Origin: Campylobacteraceae bacterium
GTDB taxonomy: Bacteria; Campylobacterota; Campylobacteria; Campylobacterales; Sulfurovaceae
Reading direction: 5' to 3'
Assembly (NCBI GenBank): GCA_026985655.1
Contig: JALSQB010000093.1
Span: 1 to 12,472 of the forward strand
Length of the DNA: 12,472 nt
Shown here piece after piece: positions 1 through 6,111 of the stretch. The first letter of the stretch is position 1, and each line of letters starts with the position of its first letter. A model generated the notes under the pieces. The model searched no databases and was not told the DNA's origin. It saw only the letters and a program-made list of their open reading frames with translations. The translations under genes and the position numbers were made by a program.

Positions 1-1
1 T

Positions 2-250
2 GAAACACACCCTGTTTTTAAAGCCCACTTTGAGGGGAATCCTCTGCTTCCTGCTTTTTTACAAATAGATATATTTGGTGAACTTTTAGAGAAGAAACTT
101 GTAAGCATTAAGAAAAGTAAATTTAAACTCCCTATTTTACCTAAAGACAAAATCATCTATAACATCATTAAAAGAGTAGATAACAGTTACAAAGTAGAGA
201 TAGTTAAAGATACTCTTTCAGCAACAGAATTTACCGTGAGTTACCAATGA
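2..250 (+). CDS. Hotdog-fold 3-hydroxyacyl-ACP dehydratase (FabZ/ApeI-like), 5'-truncated
   Basis: An open frame enters from the left edge and ends at the TGA at 248-250, giving the last 82 residues of a protein. Its first visible residues, ETHPVFKAHFEGNPLLPAF, followed by LQID, match the hotdog dehydratase signature HF.G.P..PG.L..[ED], with the His of KAHF as the expected catalytic base. The usual acidic partner is Asp (LQID) rather than the Glu of FabZ, which fits the ApeI-type dehydratases of aryl-polyene clusters better than housekeeping FabZ. The expected role is removing water from a beta-hydroxyacyl-ACP during polyene or fatty-chain building. The stop overlaps the start of the next gene by 4 bp (ATGA), so the two are translationally coupled. 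The substrate is inferred from the neighbours, not seen. The start lies outside the window. Confidence 0.75.
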   Translation, partial: ETHPVFKAHFEGNPLLPAFLQIDIFGELLEKKLVSIKKSKFKLPILPKDKIIYNIIKRVDNSYKVEIVKDTLSATEFTVSYQ

Positions 251-1191
251 AAAAAGTCTTAGTTCTTTACTATTCACAAACAGGACAACTCACCGAAGTT
301 GTTAAATCTTTTTCTGCACCACTTGAAACTGATGAGAATGTAGAGCTGGTCTATCAAGCCATAGAACCTAAAAAAGCTTTTCCTTTTCCTTGGGGTAAAG
401 TAGAATTTTTTGACATTTTTCCTGAATCGGTGTACATGGACGGTTGTGAGATTAAACCCTTTGAAAAAGTCAAAGAAGATGATGACTTTGACTTGGTTAT
501 CTTAGCCTATACCATTTGGTTTCTCTCACCCTCTTTACCTATTTCTGGATTTTTAAATTCCAAATATGCTAAGCTTCTAAGCAACAAACCAGTGGTCACA
601 CTTATTGCTTGTCGAAACATGTGGATAATGGCACAAGAGAAGATGAAAAAGAAGTTTGCACAACTTAATGCCACGCTCATTGACAATGTGGTCTTAACCG
701 ACCAAGGGGGAAACCTTGCGACGTTCATTACCACGCCACGCTGGATGTGGACAGGTAAGAAAAATGCATTTTGGGGTCTGCCAAAGTCAGGGGTACACCC
801 CGATGAGATTAAAAAATGTTCACGCTTTGGAAAGGCACTTAGTGATGCTTTAGCGAAAGATTTAGAGAAAGAAAAAACATCATTATTGCACGGATTAGAA
901 GCCGTTAAAGTTGATAACCGTTTGGTAGGAACAGAAAAAATAGCCACCAAAAGTTTTAATATTTGGGGTGGACTTATTCGTAAAGTAGGCACAACAGGTG
1001 ACAAAGCAAGGCTTCCTGTTTTGTTTTTGTACTTTTTATTTTTACTTTCACTTATTGTGATTATTGTTCCTCTTAATGTGATTGTCAAACCCATTTTTAG
1101 AAAGTTAAACCATAAAAAAGTAGATAAAGAGAGAGCATATTTTGAAGAACCTTCAGGCTCTTCAAGTGAACGATTAAAGGAGTACAATTAA
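247..1191 (+). CDS. darA: DarA-like dialkylresorcinol aromatase/condensing protein (flavodoxin-like, C-terminal membrane helix)
   Basis: A 314-aa protein. The N-terminus (VLVLYYSQTGQL, residues 4-15) has the flavodoxin phosphate-loop pattern, and VILAYTIWFLSPSLP (84-98) is the second FMN-site loop region, so it looks like a flavodoxin/NAD(P)H-oxidoreductase fold. A long hydrophobic stretch at about 257-280 is a single C-terminal membrane helix, followed by a charged tail. I recognise the overall sequence as the family annotated 'dialkylrecorsinol condensing enzyme DarA'. In characterised dar systems DarB makes a cyclohexanedione and DarA aromatises it to the dialkylresorcinol. The start overlaps the upstream dehydratase stop by 4 bp and the stop overlaps the darB start by 1 bp. 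Family assignment is from recall plus the darB neighbour. An uncharacterised flavodoxin-like oxidoreductase is the fallback. Confidence 0.8.
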   Translation: MKKVLVLYYSQTGQLTEVVKSFSAPLETDENVELVYQAIEPKKAFPFPWGKVEFFDIFPESVYMDGCEIKPFEKVKEDDDFDLVILAYTIWFLSPSLPISGFLNSKYAKLLSNKPVVTLIACRNMWIMAQEKMKKKFAQLNATLIDNVVLTDQGGNLATFITTPRWMWTGKKNAFWGLPKSGVHPDEIKKCSRFGKALSDALAKDLEKEKTSLLHGLEAVKVDNRLVGTEKIATKSFNIWGGLIRKVGTTGDKARLPVLFLYFLFLLSLIVIIVPLNVIVKPIFRKLNHKKVDKERAYFEEPSGSSSERLKEYN

Positions 1192-2321
1192 TGGCTGAAG
1201 TCTATATCAATAAGATAGCAAAGTTTTTACCCAATGACGCGATTAGTAATGAAGAGATGGAATTGGTGTTGGGGAAAATAGCAGGAAAACCCTCACGAGC
1301 AAGAAGAATAATTCTTCGAAGTAACGGCATAAAAAGTAGATATTATGTCATTGACAAAGAGCAAAACATCTGCTATTCAAATGCTCAAATTACAGCCAAA
1401 GCCATTGAAAATTTACAATTTAATTTAGATAACTTAGAGGTATTGGCTTGTGGGACAACCCTACCTGACCAAATCATGCCCAACCATGCTGTTATGGTGC
1501 ATGGTGAATTAAAATCAAAACCTTGTGAAGTGATTGCTACTTCAGGGATTTGTCTTTCAGGAATGACAGCACTAAAACATGCCTATCTTTCGGTAAAATC
1601 AGAAGAGGCTAAGAGTGCCATCGCCACAGGTTCGGAAACTGTTTCAACACTTTTACATGCAAAAAACTTTAAAAAAGAGAGCGACATTCAAGAAGAAGCT
1701 TTTAACAAACGCCCAGAGATTGCTTTTGAAAAAGATTTTCTACGCTGGATGCTAAGTGATGGAGCAGGTGCGATGCTGGTTCAAAACCAACCTAATCCGA
1801 ATGAACTCTCTTTAAAAATAGCGTGGTTAGATATTTTTTCATTTGCCAATGAGATAGAAGTCTGCATGTATGCAGGTGGAACAAAAATTGACAATACATT
1901 TAAAGGGTACAGAGAGTTTACACAAGAGGAGTGGTTGTCCCAATCACTTTTTACAATTAAACAAGATGTTAAACTGCTCAACGCGAACATTGTAGATTAC
2001 ACCGTAGAAAAAACCCTTCGAAAGATTTTAGAAAAAAGAGAACTTCAAGCCGATGAAATTAGCTGGTTTGTACCCCACTACTCTTCGACCTATTTTAGAG
2101 ATGAAGTGGCTCAAAGTCTAAAGAATGCCAATTTTGAAATTCCTCAAGAAAAATGGTTTACCAACTTAACAAGCTGTGGAAACACAGGTTCAGCCTCTAT
2201 CTATATTATGCTTGAAGAGCTTTTAAACACCAACAAGCTCTCCAAAGGTGAAAAAATTCTCTGCTATGTTCCAGAGAGTGGTCGTTTTTCTAGCTCATTT
2301 ATGCTTTTAGAAGTTGTTTAA
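1191..2321 (+). CDS. darB: DarB-like beta-ketoacyl-ACP synthase III (dialkylresorcinol-forming ketosynthase)
   Basis: A 376-aa thiolase-fold ketosynthase of the FabH (KAS III) class. The Cys-His-Asn triad is visible: C121 in TSGICLSGM, H296 in FVPHYSST and N331 in SCGNTGSAS. LSDGAGA at 188-194 is the conserved KAS III loop. It differs from housekeeping FabH in lacking the usual CAGF active-site context and in its extra N-terminal 40 residues, including a basic KPSRARRI stretch. DarB joins a beta-ketoacyl thioester to a second acyl chain and cyclises them into a dialkyl cyclohexanedione, the precursor of dialkylresorcinols. The ATG at 1191 overlaps the darA stop (TAATG) and has an AAAGGAG ribosome site at 1176-1182. 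Adjacency to darA is the main argument for DarB over a generic KAS III. Confidence 0.85.
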   Translation: MAEVYINKIAKFLPNDAISNEEMELVLGKIAGKPSRARRIILRSNGIKSRYYVIDKEQNICYSNAQITAKAIENLQFNLDNLEVLACGTTLPDQIMPNHAVMVHGELKSKPCEVIATSGICLSGMTALKHAYLSVKSEEAKSAIATGSETVSTLLHAKNFKKESDIQEEAFNKRPEIAFEKDFLRWMLSDGAGAMLVQNQPNPNELSLKIAWLDIFSFANEIEVCMYAGGTKIDNTFKGYREFTQEEWLSQSLFTIKQDVKLLNANIVDYTVEKTLRKILEKRELQADEISWFVPHYSSTYFRDEVAQSLKNANFEIPQEKWFTNLTSCGNTGSASIYIMLEELLNTNKLSKGEKILCYVPESGRFSSSFMLLEVV

Positions 2322-2336
2322 AAAGGATTATTTAAA

Positions 2337-2738
2337 ATGAAACAGACAGAAGTACCCCAAGAAGGAAACAAAACGCTAGCAGGTGTTAAGAAAGCTGTTT
2401 ATGCCACGAGTGAGAGTGGTCAATATGAAACCGTTGCCTCAAAAGGTTGGGAAGTTGAAGAGATAGTCACAAGCCAAGCCGTTGAAGAGTTTGAGCGTTT
2501 GGCTCAAAATGCTTTAGCAAAAGCCCTAAACAAAGAGGCTTCTATTTTAGCGTACCATATGTTTAAAAACCGAATGGATTTATCGCTTCTTTCTCAAACA
2601 ACTGGCTTTTTCAAATGGACAATAAAGAGAGATTTTAAAGTCGAAAATTTTGCTAAAATCTCAGATAAAAGAGCCTTGGTGTATGCAGAGGTCATGGGCA
2701 TCTCTTTGGCTGAACTTCAAACTGTTCCTAGCAACTAA
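2337..2738 (+). CDS. Small conserved protein of unknown function in the dar operon (possible helix-turn-helix C-terminus)
   Basis: 133 aa, soluble, with no signal peptide or membrane segment. I cannot assign a function. Residues 21-45 (VYATSESGQYETVASKGWE and following) look like a short beta-rich, YxxxxSGxY-type segment. Residues 81-127, with DLSLLSQTTGFFKWTIKRDF then ISDKRALVYAEVMGISLAEL, have the spacing of an XRE-like helix-turn-helix (helix, turn, recognition-like basic helix, then a helix ending in IS..EL). I believe similar proteins sit beside darA/darB in Bacteroidota flexirubin loci, but this is recollection and unverified. The gene is 15 bp after darB with an AAAGGA-type ribosome site, and 9 bp before the MipA gene. 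It could be a small regulator or a structural helper of the biosynthetic enzymes. Confidence 0.7.
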   Translation: MKQTEVPQEGNKTLAGVKKAVYATSESGQYETVASKGWEVEEIVTSQAVEEFERLAQNALAKALNKEASILAYHMFKNRMDLSLLSQTTGFFKWTIKRDFKVENFAKISDKRALVYAEVMGISLAELQTVPSN

Positions 2739-2747
2739 AGAAGCTCA

Positions 2748-3539
2748 ATGAAAAAATATTTGCTTTTACTCACTTTGATGATGCAGGTAAATGCTTCTAC
2801 TTTAGATTTAGGCTTGGGTGCAGGAGCGATGTTTTATCCTGACTATTTAGGTTCTAAAAACAGTAATAGTTTGCTTATTCCTTACCCTTATGTCAGCTAT
2901 AAAAGCGATAAGCTAAGCATTGACAGAGAGGGCTTACAACAAAAACTTTTACATTATGGTGATTTTTCAATAGAACTAAGTGCAGGTGGTTCTTTGCCAC
3001 TTAAAAGTTCAGGCATACGCAACGGCATGGACGACCTTGACCCTGCCGTAGAGTTTGGCCCTGCTTTACTTTATACTGCCTACACCGATAAAGCGTTAAG
3101 TTTAAAAATCGATTTACCTGTACGTGCTGTATTTTCTACTGATTTTAAAAATATTGATTATCGTGGTTACCTTTATGAACTTAGAGGAGAATTGGAGTAT
3201 AAATTTGATGACTATGAACTACAACTACATACGGGTTTTGTATGGGCAAACAGTCGCTACAACAACTATATTTATGGCGTAACATCAGAAGAAGTAACAG
3301 CGACAAGAGCGTTCTTTAATGCTAAAGGTGGCTATGAAGCATACAAAACCTCACTAGGCTTCTCAAAAAGATTTAAAAAAGTCTGGCTAGGTGCTTTTGC
3401 AAGACACTATAGTTTAAACAAAAGTAGCATCAGTAACTCTCCCCTAACAGAAAAAAAGTCAGCACTCTATGGGGGAGTTTTTGTCGCTTATATTTTTGAT
3501 GACACACTAACAAGGAAGATAAAAAATTGGCTCGAATAA
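2748..3539 (+). CDS. MipA/OmpV-family outer-membrane beta-barrel protein
   Basis: 263 aa with an N-terminal signal peptide (KK, then a hydrophobic run to about residue 13, likely cut after VNA at 16). The mature protein begins with LGLGAGAMFYPDYLGSKNSN, typical of MipA/OmpV proteins (G.G....PDY.GS.....P.P...Y), and continues with alternating aromatic/polar strands expected of a roughly 10-12 strand barrel. The last predicted strand (SALYGGVFVAYIF) is followed by an 11-residue tail, so it does not end in the usual terminal aromatic. E. coli MipA binds MltA and MrcB, but the family is mostly uncharacterised. Placed inside the dar operon, it may help carry or anchor a lipid product in the outer membrane; that is inference. 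Its last 13 bp overlap the next gene. Confidence 0.85.
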   Translation: MKKYLLLLTLMMQVNASTLDLGLGAGAMFYPDYLGSKNSNSLLIPYPYVSYKSDKLSIDREGLQQKLLHYGDFSIELSAGGSLPLKSSGIRNGMDDLDPAVEFGPALLYTAYTDKALSLKIDLPVRAVFSTDFKNIDYRGYLYELRGELEYKFDDYELQLHTGFVWANSRYNNYIYGVTSEEVTATRAFFNAKGGYEAYKTSLGFSKRFKKVWLGAFARHYSLNKSSISNSPLTEKKSALYGGVFVAYIFDDTLTRKIKNWLE

Positions 3540-4702
3540 TCTATAAATCAGCAAAAGGGATAGTAAGTGAACTTGACACAAGCACCAAAGTAACCCTTCC
3601 AAACAATAAATTTACAAGCTTTGAGACAATGAGCAAAGAGAAACTTTACCTTACGCTAAATCAAGCTTTTAAAGAGGGCATTGTCCCCATACTTTATGAC
3701 CCAAATATTCAATCTATCAAACCAAGAGTTGAGGCTTTAGACTTTAGTACAATGCCCCAAGAGAGTGCTACTATTTTTTTTACTTCTGGCACAACAGGTA
3801 CACCAACAGGAGCAGTAAAAACTAAAAACAATCTACAAAAAGAGCTAGAAGTTTTAGTCGAACTCTTCCGTCATGAAAAATTTGAAAGGCTGATTGTTAC
3901 CGTTCCTCTTATTCATATTTATGGTTTTTTAGCAGGTGTATTGTTGCCTAAAGCACTTAATGTTGATGTTGTCTTAAAAGAGGAGTTTTTGCCCCATGAA
4001 CTCCTAGAACTCTCAGAGGGCAAAAAGACACTTTGCATTACCAATCCTGTCTTTTTAAAGGTATTAAATAAACTCAATATCAAAGAGGAACACTCTCATA
4101 TGGTTTTTCTAAGTTCGACAGGAAAACTTGACCCACAAACAGCCAATGAGTTACCTCAAAAACTCTCTTGTAAAATCTACCAACTTTTTGGTTCAACCGA
4201 AACAGGTGGCATTGCTTATAAAATCAACAATGATGAATATTGGACACCCCTACCACAGGTTCACATCTCTACAAAAGATGACTGCCTAGCCGTAAACTCT
4301 CCTTTTCTTTCTCAATATATTATAGAAGAGCAACTCAAAGAGATAAGCCACCCGTTTGTCACCTCTGACCTCATTAGCTTAAAAGAGGGAAAATTTAAAC
4401 TTCTTGGACGTAAATCAGAAATCATTAAAATATCGGGAAAACGACTCTCTCTTTTAGAGATAGAATCCCTCTTAGAAGCACACCCAAACATAGAAGAAGC
4501 CTTAGTTAAACTTGATTATGAGGTAAATACCCACAAAGATGAACAACTTGCTATTCAACTCATTAGCACTTTAAATTTAAGTGAACTAAAAAAAGAGATT
4601 AAAACTATTTTACAAGAGAACTACAAAAAAATCAATATTCGCACTACGATTAAAGTTGTTGAGAAGTTAGAGAAGAGTTTAATGGGTAAAAAACTAAGAT
4701 AA
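3527..4702 (+). CDS. Compact AMP-dependent acyl-CoA synthetase/ligase (ANL superfamily), TTG start
   Basis: 391 aa, short for an ANL enzyme (about 450-550), with the N-terminal subdomain reduced to about 80 residues. All core motifs are present: the P-loop TSGTTGTPTGAVK at 86-98, YQLFGSTETG at 218-227, the ribose-binding Asp in TSDL (D281), the hinge region GRKSEIIKISGKRL at 294-307 and the C-terminal catalytic Lys of MGKK (K388). It should activate a carboxylic acid as an acyl adenylate and pass it to CoA or an acyl carrier protein. An enzyme of this class belongs to aryl-polyene clusters (ApeH type). The TTG start is chosen because AAGGAAG at 3512-3518 sits about 8 bases ahead; it overlaps the MipA gene by 13 bp. 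The substrate is unknown. Confidence 0.85.
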   Translation: MARIIYKSAKGIVSELDTSTKVTLPNNKFTSFETMSKEKLYLTLNQAFKEGIVPILYDPNIQSIKPRVEALDFSTMPQESATIFFTSGTTGTPTGAVKTKNNLQKELEVLVELFRHEKFERLIVTVPLIHIYGFLAGVLLPKALNVDVVLKEEFLPHELLELSEGKKTLCITNPVFLKVLNKLNIKEEHSHMVFLSSTGKLDPQTANELPQKLSCKIYQLFGSTETGGIAYKINNDEYWTPLPQVHISTKDDCLAVNSPFLSQYIIEEQLKEISHPFVTSDLISLKEGKFKLLGRKSEIIKISGKRLSLLEIESLLEAHPNIEEALVKLDYEVNTHKDEQLAIQLISTLNLSELKKEIKTILQENYKKINIRTTIKVVEKLEKSLMGKKLR

Positions 4703-4718
4703 AATAATCTATTATGGT

Positions 4719-4724
4719 TATAAT
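4719..4724 (+). promoter_or_regulatory. Possible -10 element ahead of the dioxygenase gene
   Basis: A consensus TATAAT lies 30 bp before the ATG at 4755, placing a start site near 4731. No -35 match is visible at 16-18 bp upstream, which is common in Campylobacterota, but TATAAT is also likely by chance in such AT-rich DNA. Confidence 0.35.
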
Positions 4725-4754
4725 ATAAACCTATAAATAAAAAAAGGTTCGCTT

Positions 4755-5537
4755 ATGTTATTGACAAAAGAGCAGTTAGATGATTTTAACCATAATGGAT
4801 ATTTAATTTTACGAGATTTCTTAAAGCAAGAAGCGTGTGAAGCCATTTTAGACCTTGCCCTAGTTCACCTAAAACATAAAATAGAACCCATAGAAAGTGA
4901 AGTAGATTATGGGGAGAAGTCAAAAGAGTATCGTACAAATATTACCGATTACTCTAGCCTAGAAGCGAAAGAGACTTTAACCGTTAGACGCTTACGACAA
5001 GTTTATGAGCGTGATATTGTATTTAAAAATTGGATGGAAAATAAAAAAATACGTCCAATTTTAAAACAACTTTTAAATGATGAAGTTGTCATAACTACTG
5101 CCCATCACAACTCGATTATGACCAAAATGCCCTTTAACAGTAACGAAACTTCGTGGCATCAAGATAGACGCTACTGGTCGTATGGTGATGACAATCTCAT
5201 TAGTATTTGGTTGGCATTGGGGGAAGAAAATAGTGAAAATGGTGTGTTAGAGTTTATCCCTAAGAGTCATACCATGCATTTTAGTGAAGAGCAGTTTGAA
5301 GAAAAAGAGTATTTTTCTTTAAACAATGAAAAAAATGTGTCACTAATAGAAACAAAAAAAAGCTTTTCTTTAAATCAAGGAGATGTGGTACTTTTTCATT
5401 GTAAATTATTGCACCGAGCCAACAAAAATAGTACCTCAAAGCCTAAAATATCGTTCGTTTACACCGTTAAAGGGAAAAGAACAAAAGTGCTTCAAGGGAG
5501 TCGTTCTGCTGAATTTCCAGAGATATTATTAGATTAG
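4755..5537 (+). CDS. Phytanoyl-CoA dioxygenase (PhyH)-family Fe(II)/2-oxoglutarate oxygenase
   Basis: 260 aa, normal for the family. It opens with LTKEQLDDFNHNGYLILRDF, the classic PhyH start. The iron-binding facial triad is visible: H135 and D137 in SWHQDRRYW and H220 in LFHCKLLHRANKN. ENGVLEFIPKSH (161-172) and NQGDVVLFH (207-215) are further family blocks. The residue that normally binds the 2-oxoglutarate carboxylate is an Arg about 9-11 residues after the distal His; here that stretch reads NSTSKPKISF, so Lys may replace Arg. The protein is probably an oxygenase hydroxylating a small molecule or lipid; the substrate cannot be read from the sequence. It lies 52 bp after the ligase gene in the same direction, so it may tailor the cluster product or be independent. 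Confidence 0.85.
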   Translation: MLLTKEQLDDFNHNGYLILRDFLKQEACEAILDLALVHLKHKIEPIESEVDYGEKSKEYRTNITDYSSLEAKETLTVRRLRQVYERDIVFKNWMENKKIRPILKQLLNDEVVITTAHHNSIMTKMPFNSNETSWHQDRRYWSYGDDNLISIWLALGEENSENGVLEFIPKSHTMHFSEEQFEEKEYFSLNNEKNVSLIETKKSFSLNQGDVVLFHCKLLHRANKNSTSKPKISFVYTVKGKRTKVLQGSRSAEFPEILLD

Positions 5538-5539
5538 TC

Positions 5540-5568
5540 TTGACAAATAGGGCTAGATGAGGTATAAA
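5540..5568 (+). promoter_or_regulatory. Sigma70-type promoter for trxA
   Basis: TTGACA at 5540-5545 and TATAAA at 5563-5568 are separated by exactly 17 bp, a near-consensus promoter that starts 2 bp after the preceding stop codon. The predicted start near 5575 gives a leader of about 85 nt to the trxA ATG at 5660. Confidence 0.7.
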
Positions 5569-5579
5569 TCGTTCAGTTT

Positions 5580-5600
5580 AGATTATATTATACATAATCT
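5580..5600. repeat. 21-bp inverted repeat in the trxA leader (possible operator)
   Basis: AGATTAT (5580-5586) and ATAATCT (5594-5600) are perfect 7-bp inverted arms around a 7-bp spacer. The site lies just downstream of the predicted trxA transcription start, where a repressor would block transcription, or it could fold in the mRNA leader. It is very AT-rich, so chance is possible. Confidence 0.4.
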
Positions 5601-5659
5601 ATAAACATAATTAATGTACAATGTGACATTAAAAATTTAAACTTTAAGGAACAAACAAT

Positions 5660-5980
5660 ATGGCTAAATATATTGACTTAACACAAGATAACTTTGATGC
5701 AACAATCGCTGAAGGCGTAACAATGGTAGATTTCTGGGCTCCATGGTGTGGTCCTTGTAGAATGATTGCTCCAGTAGTTGAAGAACTTGCTGAAGATTTC
5801 GACGGAAAAGCAAAAATTTGTAAAGTAAACACAGATGAGCAACAAGAGATTTCTGTTAAATATGGAATTCGTTCAATCCCTGCTATTCTTTTCTTTAAAG
5901 ATGGAGAATTAGTAGACCAAGTAGTAGGTGCCGCTTCTAAAGATGCATTTGCTGATAAAATCAACGCTCAATTAGCGTAA
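5660..5980 (+). CDS. trxA: Thioredoxin
   Basis: 106 aa, full length for thioredoxin 1. It has the redox motif WCGPC (W29, C30-C33) in VDFWAPWCGPCRM, the conserved cis-proline P74 in SIPAILFF and the C-terminal helix. It reduces protein disulfides such as those in ribonucleotide reductase and peroxiredoxins, and is recharged by thioredoxin reductase, encoded 131 bp downstream. The AAGGA ribosome site is at 5646-5650. A strong promoter lies upstream and a long stem-loop follows directly, so it is probably highly expressed, partly as its own transcript. Confidence 0.98.
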   Translation: MAKYIDLTQDNFDATIAEGVTMVDFWAPWCGPCRMIAPVVEELAEDFDGKAKICKVNTDEQQEISVKYGIRSIPAILFFKDGELVDQVVGAASKDAFADKINAQLA

Positions 5981-5984
5981 CTTC

Positions 5985-6013
5985 TTATTCTCACACAAAT
6001 TGTGTGAGAATAA
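5985..6013 (+). terminator. Stem-loop between trxA and trxB
   Basis: A perfect 13-bp inverted repeat (5985-5997 with 6001-6013) closes on a 3-nt loop, 4 bp after the trxA stop. It is followed by a pyrimidine-rich stretch (CTTCTCCTCTCT), not a true T-run. It is likely an attenuating or partial terminator, or an mRNA 3'-end stabiliser, that separates trxA levels from trxB. Confidence 0.6.
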
Positions 6014-6111
6014 CTTCTCCTCTCTATAAAACATCTTTCTACACAAAACTTTTATAAAAATTAACTACAATTACACTTAATATTTAAACTCTATAATTTA
6101 AGGAATATACA

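Noticed and set aside
507..1187. A 226-aa open frame on the minus strand
   Set aside because: It lies wholly antisense to darA, has no family resemblance or ribosome site, and darA is clearly the real gene.
1191..2321. Housekeeping FabH (fatty-acid initiation)
   Set aside because: The active-site surroundings and the N-terminus differ from FabH, and the gene is coupled to darA, so a DarB role is preferred.
5644..5964. A 106-aa open frame on the minus strand
   Set aside because: It mirrors trxA on the opposite strand and has no independent support.
6092..6097. TATAAT as a trxB promoter
   Set aside because: The implied transcript would begin within or at the ribosome site at 6100-6104, leaving almost no leader.
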